Positions 1-6,367 of a stretch of 10,477 bases of DNA are shown here, one piece after another; within the stretch, counting starts at the first letter, position 1; the number at the start of each line of letters is the position of its first letter. This stretch comes from Candidatus Sumerlaeota bacterium (GTDB taxonomy: Bacteria > Sumerlaeota > Sumerlaeia > JADFCT01). The DNA lies in contig JAPLSP010000344.1 in NCBI GenBank assembly GCA_026398575.1, forward strand, positions 1-10,477, read 5' to 3'. A model generated the notes under the pieces. The model ran no database searches. It saw nothing but the letters and a program-made list of their open reading frames with translations, and was not told the DNA's origin. The position numbers and the translations under genes are program-made.

Positions 1-198
1 AAAGGGCCATAAGAAGACAGCCCAGGGCAACGCCCTGGGAACGGCCGATCCCCATTTCTACCAAGCCCTGAAGTGGCGCAAGAGCAACTGCCATAATGTG
101 AAAATGCCTTCTTTCGCCCCTTCAGGGCTTTGTATAAATCATTGGGCTGTTCCCAGGGCGTTGCCCTGGGCTTTTTTCTTCTGGCCCTTTCAGGGCAT
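1..198. repeat. Nested inverted repeat, REP/MITE-like, cut by window edge
   Basis: Bases 1-42 are repeated inverted at 149-190 with about three mismatches. Each arm carries its own near-perfect hairpin, an 8-bp stem CCCAGGGC/GCCCTGGG around a 3-base loop. Inside the arms a second inverted pair (61-78 with 115-132, 16 of 18 matching) contains AAGCCCTGAAG and its complement. A last small hairpin GCCCT/AGGGC lies at 184-196. The block holds no credible ORF. This looks like a compound REP or miniature non-autonomous element. GC-rich palindromes of this kind are, to my recollection, frequent between genes in Planctomycetota-like genomes. The left end may continue outside the window. Confidence 0.7.
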
Positions 199-293
199 AG
201 TAGAACGCAGCTTGCGCCAGAATTACTGCTCGAATTGGCTAACGCTTGTGAGAAAACCAGGATAATGGCCGTCAATCAGAAATTAAACGACCG
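199..293. other. Short intergenic stretch, nothing recognised
   Basis: This is the region downstream of the minus-strand glycosyltransferase gene. I see no ORF and no hairpin followed by a T-run, so transcript ending may depend on Rho or on the inverted repeat at 1-190. Confidence 0.4.
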
Positions 294-2003
294 CTAATTG
301 CGATTCGCGGGAGAAGAAGCGCCAGCCCGCTCCGCGATAAAGGCGTCCCACAGCGGCTGCTGGATATACAGGAGCATCAGCACTTCCGGACGCAGGCCGA
401 AGAACTGTTTTTGATATTTTCCCTTGAGCAGCGAATCCAGTTTTTCCTCGCAGGCGGGCATCGTGATGATGACCGGCGCGTCGGGTTGCTGGGGAGGCCG
501 CCTCCAGTTCCAATAGCCGACGCGATTGTAGCCCCTGAGATACCACGGCAGCGGCCAGCTATCATCGCCCAGCGTGATGACCTTGATGAGCATGTTTTCT
601 TTGTCGGGCGATACTTTGGATATGTCCTCGACGCGCCGCACAAGATTCATGAAATCCGTGCAGGTATGCGCATAGACGTAAGGATTGCGATTGTCGGCGT
701 AGAAACGGAAATTGGCGCGCCAAGCCTGCCCCCCCAGATTCCAAAGCCCCGCCGCCAAAAGGATCAGCGCAACCGCCTTGAGCCAATAATAGGGAAGCCG
801 CCGCAAGATCGCGTCCGCCCCAATGCCCGCCACCAGAATCATCCCATGCAGGAAGCTCAGCAAACACCAGGGCGTCTTATAAGGGATGATGGAATAAATC
901 GCGGTCATCAGCAGCGTATAGAAAGTCACGAACCGCAGGAAGGGAACGTCGCCCTCCGCGCGCGGCGAGCGCTTGAGAATCGAGATCGCTCCCACAACGA
1001 ATAAAACCAGAATCAAACCTTCGCTCCACCACGGGCCGCGGCCGTATCGGACGTATGCCAGCATTTGCAGGTAGAAATACCAGGGATGATTGTGAACGCC
1101 GGCGCCTTCGGTGCTGCTGTCGCCGGTGAGGGCGCGTTCCGCATAGTAATAGAAGGATTCCGAAATCTCGAAGATGGCCACGGGGCGCCTGAGAAAGCAG
1201 GTGAGGCACAAAATAGCCACGCCCGCAGCCACAAGGAAAGCCGCTAAAACGTGGCCTTTTCGGAATCGCTTCCAGGGACGCAGCGCGCGCCCTTCGACCA
1301 GGCGCGTCCATAAAACGGTCAGCGCGGCGCCGCCCGCCATTGCGGCAAACGCGATCAAACTGGTTTCCTTGGCGCTTTTCATGAATCCCAGCGCGGCGCC
1401 CGCCGCCAGCGCCCAGCCGATTTTTTGACTGCGCGAATAGCGCCAGCCGCAAACGATGGCCGCGAAGGTGAAGAAAACGAGCGGCGTTTCCGCGATATAG
1501 TAGCGGCTGTAATAGACCATGGCGGGCGACAGCGCCGTCAACAGCGCCGCGCCCGTTGCCGCTCTTCCTCCCAATCCATCGAGAGCGAGCAATAACAGCA
1601 AAATCAGCCCCGTTCCGAACAAAACCGGCACGATCCGCAGCGGAATGGTATTGGGAATTTGGGCAAAGGAACGCGCGCCGAATGCAATTCTTAGGGCGGT
1701 TTTAATGATACTTTGGGTGGAATCGGAACTTTGCGCAAGGCGTCGCGTTTCGCTCAGCCAAACGAAGGGGAGCGAAAAATAATAATGAACAGGCCCATGA
1801 TATTCATAAGGATTATACTCATAGATTCCTTTGTCCAGCAAGTCTCCGAACTTAGCGGCATGAACGGCCTCATCGGTGTGCATGGGCCGCATATCGAGGC
1901 GAGAAATCCTTAAAAAAAACGCCCCCCCACCCACGATAAGGATGAGGAGGGCGTAAATCGTTCGTTGGCGAACCGCGCCTGTCACTTGATGGGCTTGCCC
2001 CAT
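294..2003 (-). CDS. TIGR03663/Agl23-like multi-pass membrane protein (GT-C/GT39-like glycosyltransferase)
   Basis: A 569-residue polytopic membrane protein. A first hydrophobic segment (about 15-31) precedes a short extracytoplasmic stretch with RPMHTDEAVHA (acidic pair D44-E45) and YHGPVHYY (69-75). That is the layout of the catalytic first loop in GT-C and protein O-mannosyltransferase-type enzymes. SPAMVYYSRYYIAE (159-172) and a later YKTPW motif match my memory of the TIGR03663 family, sometimes called flippase-associated Agl23. Many alanine/leucine-rich segments follow, then a C-terminal soluble part. The likely role is transfer of a sugar from a lipid carrier at the outer face of the inner membrane; the acceptor is unknown. 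The chosen ATG overlaps the end of the discoidin gene by 22 bp. A GTG at 1985, in a GTGA overlap with that stop, is an equally reasonable start and leaves all motifs intact. Neither start has a well-spaced Shine-Dalgarno, so translational coupling is likely. Confidence 0.8.
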   Translation of the reverse strand: MGQAHQVTGAVRQRTIYALLILIVGGGAFFLRISRLDMRPMHTDEAVHAAKFGDLLDKGIYEYNPYEYHGPVHYYFSLPFVWLSETRRLAQSSDSTQSIIKTALRIAFGARSFAQIPNTIPLRIVPVLFGTGLILLLLLALDGLGGRAATGAALLTALSPAMVYYSRYYIAETPLVFFTFAAIVCGWRYSRSQKIGWALAAGAALGFMKSAKETSLIAFAAMAGGAALTVLWTRLVEGRALRPWKRFRKGHVLAAFLVAAGVAILCLTCFLRRPVAIFEISESFYYYAERALTGDSSTEGAGVHNHPWYFYLQMLAYVRYGRGPWWSEGLILVLFVVGAISILKRSPRAEGDVPFLRFVTFYTLLMTAIYSIIPYKTPWCLLSFLHGMILVAGIGADAILRRLPYYWLKAVALILLAAGLWNLGGQAWRANFRFYADNRNPYVYAHTCTDFMNLVRRVEDISKVSPDKENMLIKVITLGDDSWPLPWYLRGYNRVGYWNWRRPPQQPDAPVIITMPACEEKLDSLLKGKYQKQFFGLRPEVLMLLYIQQPLWDAFIAERAGASSPANRN

Positions 2004-2722
2004 ACCTCGACTTCTATCATGTGATTCGTGTCGCCGGAGGTGCTGCCGTTGCTGTAGAGGCGCACGTAGCGGCCCTTGACGCCTTTGGCGTCCGCCAGCT
2101 TGCCGTCATTGGTCTCGATGTATTCTTTGTCCTTGCCGATGCCCAAGCCCGAGGAATTGTCGTGATCGTTGTTGAAGACCGTCGTCACGTCCTTGATGAA
2201 ATCCGCATCATCGGATACCTGCACGATCACGTCATGATAGACGCGCGCCTCGGAATGGAAATGCCACATGACGACCGCGTAGATTTCGCTCTTCTGCCCG
2301 AGATCAATCTGCACCCATTGCTTCTTCGGCGCGAACTCGACGTAGTTGCCGTCCGTGCCTTCTTTGCTGCCGTCGGTGAGCTGATCCAACTTGCCCTGGA
2401 TGGGTTCCGAGTCGCTGGCAGTTACTTCTTTTTTGGAGGCGAGATTCACGCAGCCTTTCGGCGCATAGAAGTCTCCGCGGGGTTTGCCGGTGCCCGCTTC
2501 AAGGTTGTCGCTTTTGATGTTCTTGGGCGTGCCGATGAACAACGGCTTGGGCAGCGCGATGGGCAGAGGCGCCATGTCGCCTTTGGCCGTGTCGCTCGCC
2601 TTGGCTTCTGCCTTCTTTGGCTCTTCTTTCTTCTCGTCTGCGGCCTGAGCGCCAAACAGTCCCAGTGCAAAAACGAAAGCCAGGATGCCGGCGAGGCTCA
2701 AGATGCTCTTGGTTGCTTTCAT
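1982..2722 (-). CDS. Secreted F5/8 type C (discoidin)-like domain protein
   Basis: A 246-residue protein. An upstream in-frame ATG at 2809 would add 29 residues, but the ATG at 2722 is preferred. It has AGGGAG 9 bases upstream and opens directly with a signal peptide: MKATK, a hydrophobic core, and a probable cut after AQA27. A lysine/glutamate/alanine-rich flexible stretch follows (about 28-50). The C-terminal 150 residues resemble a galactose-binding-like discoidin fold: a 'NLASKKEVTASD' opening, 'LTDG', 'VQIDLGQ', 'VIVQVSDD', 'KGRYVRLYS' and a closing 'IEVEVWG'. Such domains bind carbohydrate or surfaces. There is no catalytic domain, so binding or scaffolding outside the cytoplasm is the likely job. 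The stop codon lies inside the start region of the glycosyltransferase gene, which implies one transcript. A link to surface polysaccharide is inferred from that neighbour. Confidence 0.8.
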   Translation of the reverse strand: MKATKSILSLAGILAFVFALGLFGAQAADEKKEEPKKAEAKASDTAKGDMAPLPIALPKPLFIGTPKNIKSDNLEAGTGKPRGDFYAPKGCVNLASKKEVTASDSEPIQGKLDQLTDGSKEGTDGNYVEFAPKKQWVQIDLGQKSEIYAVVMWHFHSEARVYHDVIVQVSDDADFIKDVTTVFNNDHDNSSGLGIGKDKEYIETNDGKLADAKGVKGRYVRLYSNGSTSGDTNHMIEVEVWGKPIK

Positions 2723-2798
2723 CGTTCCATACTCCCTTTGATTGATTGACTCTTTCGCCGTCGCTAAAAATCTCTGTCCCGCGCGACGTCGTTGACGG

Positions 2799-2828
2799 AT
2801 TATGGTCACAGCCTCTCCCCGATTGCAA
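2799..2828 (-). promoter_or_regulatory. Candidate sigma70-like promoter for the discoidin/glycosyltransferase pair
   Basis: Read on the minus strand, TTGCAA (2823-2828) is followed by an 18-base spacer and CATAAT (2799-2804). Transcription would begin near 2792, giving a leader of about 70 bases before the ATG at 2722. The match to consensus is moderate and there is no independent support. Confidence 0.3.
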
Positions 2829-2919
2829 GCGAATCCGGCAGGAAATTTCAGCCTTGACTATGGGGGGGCGATTAAGGGAGCTGGCGGCCAGGAAAAGACG
2901 ATCAATGCGGATAGGCAGG

Positions 2920-3026
2920 GCGCCAGCATTTGGAGTGCGGTTGCTTGCTGCCGCTTTTGCTTCGATTTTCTAATGGATTGGCGTAGCAAAAGCGGCAGCA
3001 AGCAACCGCACTCCAAATGCTGGCGC
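2920..3026. repeat. Perfect 42-bp inverted repeat with 23-bp spacer
   Basis: The left arm 2920-2961 and right arm 2985-3026 are exact reverse complements; the spacer is 2962-2984. Each arm also contains a partial hairpin of its own (GCGG...CCGC around a TTGCTTGCTG core), so it is a palindrome within a palindrome. The perfect identity suggests a recent origin or active upkeep by transposition, conversion or selection. No transposase is present, so it would be non-autonomous. Its right arm overlaps the first codons of the downstream hydrolase ORF. It is unrelated in sequence to the repeats at 1-198, 4208-4299 and 9379-9614. Confidence 0.85.
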
Positions 3027-4168
3027 GGTTACCAACCGAATTACGCTCCATACTCACGGTGTGGGGCGATGAGCCCAAGCCCCTCGGATTATCAGTCAAC
3101 GCCGAAGGCGCCCTTGAAAAAGACGGCAAATCCTTCCGCGGAATCGGAGTGAATTATTTCGATTGCTTCTATCGAACGCTCAAGAATCCCAAAGATACCT
3201 CCTACGAAGAAGGTCTTCGGGCGCTTGCGGAAAACAAGATTCCATTCATTCGCATGATTGGCTGCGGCTTTTGGCCGGTGGACTGCAAACTGTATCTGGA
3301 AAACAAGGAAGAATATTTCCGCCGATATGACGCCGTGGTCAAGTGCGCCGAAAAAAACGGCGTCGGACTGATTCCGAGTTTGTTCTGGACCGCAGCCACG
3401 GTCCCGGACCTTGTCGGCGAATCCTGCGACCAATGGGGCAATCCGCAAAGCAAGGCGCATGAATACATGCGCAACTACACGCGCGACGTTGTCACGCGTT
3501 ATCGAAATTCGCCCGCCATCTGGGGATGGGAGTTCGGCAACGAATATAATCTGGGCGCGAACCTCCCCAATGCGCCGCAACACCGCCCCGCCGTTCACCC
3601 AACGCTGGGTACCGCAAAAAGCCGCTCGGAGCGGGATGAATGGACTTATGAGATGATTCGCGTCGCGTTCGCCGAATTCGGCAAGGAGGTTCGCCGCCAC
3701 GATCCGCGCCGCATCATCTCCACCGGGGACAGCATCCTCCGCCCCCACGCCTGGCACAACTGGAAGGAAAAGTCCTGGAAGGCCGACACAGACGAGCAAT
3801 TCCTGGAGATGCTTCGCGGCGACAATCCCGATCCCATCAGCGTCATCAGCATTCACGCCTACGGTGAAAACATCCCGCGCATTGCCACAGCGGCGCAGGC
3901 GGCTGCGAAGATCAAGAAACCGCTCTTCATTGGCGAGTTCGGCGTCGAAGGCGTAGCGAGTGAAAAAACTGAAAAGGAATTCGCCGCCGCCCTCGCCGCC
4001 ATCGAGCAATCGAAAGCTCCGCTGGCCGCCGTATGGGTCTACGATCACGGCGACAAAGACGCCTTCAATGTCACCGCCCAAAACCCGCGTTCCTATCAGC
4101 TCAAAGCCATCGCAGAAGCTAATGCGCGCATTCGGGCGGAACTGAACAAGACAACCACCGCAAGATGA
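3017..4168 (+). CDS. GH5-like (cellulase family) glycoside hydrolase, 5' end probably lost
   Basis: A 383-residue TIM-barrel hydrolase of clan A type. The conserved body starts near residue 24 (LGLSVNAEGALEKDGK, then FRGIGVNYFD). The probable acid/base is E176 in WEFGNEYN. H280 and Y282 (SIHAYGE) fit the active-site strand, and the probable nucleophile is E307 in FIGEFGVEG. The fold and both glutamates are complete, so the enzyme could be active on a beta-linked glycan; the substrate cannot be read from sequence. The start is doubtful. ATG 3017 lies in the right arm of the inverted repeat, there is no Shine-Dalgarno, an in-frame stop is at 2984-2986, and no signal peptide precedes the domain as expected for this kind of enzyme. 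An in-frame GTG at 3059 is the only nearby alternative and also lacks an RBS. Either the 5' end was replaced by the repeat, or this is a cytoplasmic or non-expressed remnant. Confidence 0.75.
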   Translation: MLARLPTELRSILTVWGDEPKPLGLSVNAEGALEKDGKSFRGIGVNYFDCFYRTLKNPKDTSYEEGLRALAENKIPFIRMIGCGFWPVDCKLYLENKEEYFRRYDAVVKCAEKNGVGLIPSLFWTAATVPDLVGESCDQWGNPQSKAHEYMRNYTRDVVTRYRNSPAIWGWEFGNEYNLGANLPNAPQHRPAVHPTLGTAKSRSERDEWTYEMIRVAFAEFGKEVRRHDPRRIISTGDSILRPHAWHNWKEKSWKADTDEQFLEMLRGDNPDPISVISIHAYGENIPRIATAAQAAAKIKKPLFIGEFGVEGVASEKTEKEFAAALAAIEQSKAPLAAVWVYDHGDKDAFNVTAQNPRSYQLKAIAEANARIRAELNKTTTAR

Positions 4169-4207
4169 AAAACCGCTCATAGGATTTTCCAATCCAAGGA
4201 CAGATTC

Positions 4208-4299
4208 ATTGGTGTTTATTGGTGTCTATTAGTGGTTCAAAATTGCGGCAAGAGAAACTGTTTCCGAGCAACCGCTAATGGACGCTAATCAACGCTAAT
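4208..4299. repeat. Inverted repeat made of 10-bp tandem units
   Basis: Arm 4208-4237 is three 10-bp units of the form ATTRGTGTYT (the last ends GGTT). Arm 4270-4299 is the inverse, three units ending in GCTAAT. They enclose a 32-base loop. Seven of 30 positions differ between one arm and the reverse complement of the other. Six of these are transitions that give G-U pairs in a plus-strand RNA. The element fills most of the gap between the hydrolase and the beta-propeller gene, and could act as a terminator-like or stabilising hairpin. Similar ATTAGCG-type repeats recur, to my recollection, in Planctomycetota-like genomes. Confidence 0.65.
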
Positions 4300-4325
4300 A
4301 AAACGAACCAAAAGGCGCTAAAACT

Positions 4326-5636
4326 ATGAAGAACTGTTCCGTAGTTTCTTTCCTCGCTGCCAGCATTATCCTTATTTCTTTCAGGGCATTTGCCAGCAAC
4401 AGCGATTGGCCGCGATTTCGGGGGGCGGATGGCGCCGGGATCAGCGACGCGCAAACGATACCCGCCAAATGGACGGACAGCGATTATAACTGGAAGATCA
4501 AACTCCCCGGAGTGGGGCATTCCTCGCCCGTGGTCTGGGGGCGCCGCATTTTCGTAACATGCGGCGAGACCACGACGGCCTTGCGGATAGTCCTCTGCCT
4601 CGATGCCGCCAGTGGCCGCACGCTTTGGCGGCGCGACTACTCATCGAAATCATTCCGGCAAAATGGCGACAACAGCTATGCCAGCGCGACGCCCGCCGCC
4701 GACGCCGATGGCGTCATCATTTCCTGGACGACGCCCGAAGAAGTCGTCCTGCTCGCGCTCGATAACGAAGGACACGATCTCTGGCGGCGCGGATTGGGGC
4801 CTTACGTGGGCATTCACGGCAGCGGCGTCTCGCCCATCATCGTGAATGATCTGGTAATTCTGAATAACGATCAGGAGGACCCGGCGGCCCTGCCTGCATT
4901 CGTGTACGCCAGACCCGACGCGCCGAAATCCGCCGGCGTGAGTTTCGTGATCGCCGTGGACCGCAAGACCGGCCAAACACGCTGGCAGCTCGACCGCCGC
5001 ACGTCCCAGGCCTCCTACATAACGCCTTGCGTATATCGCCCCGAAGGTGGCAAGCCCGAGATCATCCTCGCCGGCACGTCCCACGGCGTCACTGCGGTGG
5101 ACGCCGCCACCGGCAAGATCAGCTGGGAACTTGCCGGTGTTTTCAAAGAGCGCTGCGTAGGTTCGCCGGCGTTGGGACCCGGCGGTTTGGTGATCGCCGG
5201 GGAGGGCAAAGGCTCGGCCGGACTGCGTTTTGTCGCCGTGCGGCCCGGATCAAAGGATAAGGCCGCCACGCCGACGCTGGCCTACGAGATTCAACAACCG
5301 GTTCCGCTCGTGCCGTCGCCGCTCGTTGCGGATGGACGTTTGTATCTATGGCTCGACAGCGGCTTGGTGATTTGTCTTCGCGCCGGGACAGGCGAACCGA
5401 TCTGGAAGGAAAAGGTTGGCGGCTCATTCTACAGTTCGCCGGTATGCGTGAACAACCGCATCTATTGCGTGTCCAAGAATGGCGAAGCCGTCGTGATCGC
5501 CGCCGGAGACAAGTTCGAGCTTATCGGCCGCATACCGCTGGGCGAAAAATGCTTCGCTACCCCAGCCATCGCAGGAGGCGTGATGTATCTACGAACCCTG
5601 TCACAGCTCTTTTCCCTGGGCGGCAAAAAGCCATGA
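4326..5636 (+). CDS. Secreted PQQ-like beta-propeller repeat protein
   Basis: A 436-residue protein opening with a signal peptide (MKNC, hydrophobic 5-19, probable cut after AFA23). It continues with the DWPRFRGADGAGIS and W-K-LPG-GHSSPVVWG signature typical of the large planctomycete-type PQQ_2 family. Several propeller blades carry the structural pattern of aspartate, alanine, Gly-x-x-x-W: LDAASGRTLWRR, VDRKTGQTRWQL, VDAATGKISWEL, LRAGTGEPIWKE. The family shares the WD40-like/BamB fold. Most members are not proven PQQ enzymes, and I see no dehydrogenase heme site, so a binding or scaffolding role outside the cytoplasm is more likely than catalysis. The ATG is set by the signal peptide; the RBS is weak (AAGG about 11 bases upstream). 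It follows the hydrolase on the same strand after about 157 bp that hold an inverted repeat, so co-transcription is uncertain. Confidence 0.85.
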   Translation: MKNCSVVSFLAASIILISFRAFASNSDWPRFRGADGAGISDAQTIPAKWTDSDYNWKIKLPGVGHSSPVVWGRRIFVTCGETTTALRIVLCLDAASGRTLWRRDYSSKSFRQNGDNSYASATPAADADGVIISWTTPEEVVLLALDNEGHDLWRRGLGPYVGIHGSGVSPIIVNDLVILNNDQEDPAALPAFVYARPDAPKSAGVSFVIAVDRKTGQTRWQLDRRTSQASYITPCVYRPEGGKPEIILAGTSHGVTAVDAATGKISWELAGVFKERCVGSPALGPGGLVIAGEGKGSAGLRFVAVRPGSKDKAATPTLAYEIQQPVPLVPSPLVADGRLYLWLDSGLVICLRAGTGEPIWKEKVGGSFYSSPVCVNNRIYCVSKNGEAVVIAAGDKFELIGRIPLGEKCFATPAIAGGVMYLRTLSQLFSLGGKKP

Positions 5637-5649
5637 GTTTGGAGTTCCA

Positions 5650-5961
5650 TCAATCAAGGAAGGCGCCAAAATAGGCCACATGCGCCTTGCAACGGCAATG
5701 TTTATCATAGGGCGTTTCGCATTGCCCGATCAGCTCAACCTTGGAATCGCCCTCGGCTTTGGAAAGCGGACCGCGAATACAAACGTCTTCATCGCCCAGG
5801 AACCGGTCATGATAAATCTCTAAGGTGTAAACTCCGCATTGGCGGCATAAATAATACGTCTCAATATACTCATCACCCATGATGCTGCCCGAAATTGACG
5901 CCATGCGCTCTTCCGCGTTCATTGCATCAAACTCTCTTTTGCATTGCAGGCATTGAACCAT
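5650..5961 (-). CDS. Small cysteine-rich, probably zinc-binding protein of unknown function
   Basis: A 103-residue soluble protein without signal peptide or membrane segment. A perfect AGGAGG six bases before the ATG (minus strand) marks it as a translated gene. Metal-ligand candidates are CxxC at 4-7, CxxC at 39-42, C61, and a C-terminal cluster C81, C89, C91, H94. The two CxxC knuckles could form one zinc ribbon and the C-terminal C-x7-C-x-C-x2-H another site. The middle block ISGSIMGDEYIETYYLCRQC and the IYHDRFLGDEDVCIRGPLSKAEGD stretch (49-72) look strongly conserved in character. I do not recognise a named family and assign no function. It is convergent with the beta-propeller gene, with only 13 bp between stops and no terminator hairpin visible there. 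Confidence 0.75.
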   Translation of the reverse strand: MVQCLQCKREFDAMNAEERMASISGSIMGDEYIETYYLCRQCGVYTLEIYHDRFLGDEDVCIRGPLSKAEGDSKVELIGQCETPYDKHCRCKAHVAYFGAFLD

Positions 5962-6367
5962 GAGATTCCTCCTCTCGCAAATTTCATGATCAATGATCCT
6001 TCAATCGTCATACGTCTGTCCATCGCAATCCGCTCCGAAACCAGCTCGGCGCGCGTAAAGATGAAAGAAACTCGCTCATGCGCTTGTGGGTACTGGATGG
6101 AACTGCCACCTTATCGCCAGGAAAGGCGCCGGCTTGTTTCTTGCGCGCCTTCAATGTCTCAAAAGTCCCCGGCCTTGATGCGCGATAATCAAGGCAGGCT
6201 TTGTTTGGTTTTCATTTGACCCAATCTACCTCTTTTCCTATACTCGTTTTAGTGAGAGAAGGCATGCGCTGCATTTTTTAACTTCTAAGATCAAACTGAG
6301 CGCGAGGGTGATTGATCCATTCGCCGGCGCGCCGCCGGGACCTTGATATGGCAATGGAGGCCATGCC
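5962..6367. other. Intergenic region between divergent genes, holding a hairpin and a promoter
   Basis: About 400 bp separate the cysteine-rich gene from the kinase. An ORF can be read across part of it on the plus strand (5944-6219), but it shows no domain, RBS or bias that would make it credible. There is an 8-bp perfect hairpin, GCCTTGAT (6172-6179) with ATCAAGGC (6188-6195), then a T-rich stretch without a clean T-run. The kinase promoter and a 117-base leader follow. The leader ends in a seven-codon reading frame MAMEAMP (6348-6371) whose TGA overlaps the kinase ATG. Confidence 0.5.
6216..6244 (+). promoter_or_regulatory. Sigma70-like promoter of the histidine kinase operon
   Basis: TTGACC (6216-6221), a 17-base spacer and TATACT (6239-6244) closely match the -35/-10 consensus at ideal spacing. 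Start of transcription would be near 6251, giving a leader of about 117 bases. It is the best promoter-like match I found in the window. Confidence 0.6.

Noticed and set aside
411..1004. Long plus-strand ORF opposite the glycosyltransferase
   Set aside because: It is antisense to a clearly coding membrane protein, and its translation has the arginine-rich, featureless look of a shadow frame.
2021..2749. 242-codon plus-strand ORF opposite the discoidin gene
   Set aside because: The minus-strand product has a signal peptide, an RBS and a discoidin-like pattern. This frame is its shadow.
2802..3152. Frameshifted N-terminus of the hydrolase in another frame
   Set aside because: The frame translates through the inverted repeat without any hydrophobic signal sequence or family-like residues, so a simple frameshift does not restore a normal 5' end.
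3092..4192. 366-codon minus-strand ORF opposite the hydrolase
   Set aside because: The plus strand encodes a GH5-like barrel with both catalytic glutamates. The antisense frame shows no domain or RBS and reflects the base bias of the real gene.
4326..5636. PQQ-dependent alcohol dehydrogenase
   Set aside because: Only propeller-blade signatures are seen. There is no heme c motif and the protein is shorter than such dehydrogenases.
5944..6219. 91-codon plus-strand ORF
   Set aside because: It overlaps the start of the cysteine-rich gene, has no Shine-Dalgarno, and shows no recognisable domain or sequence bias.
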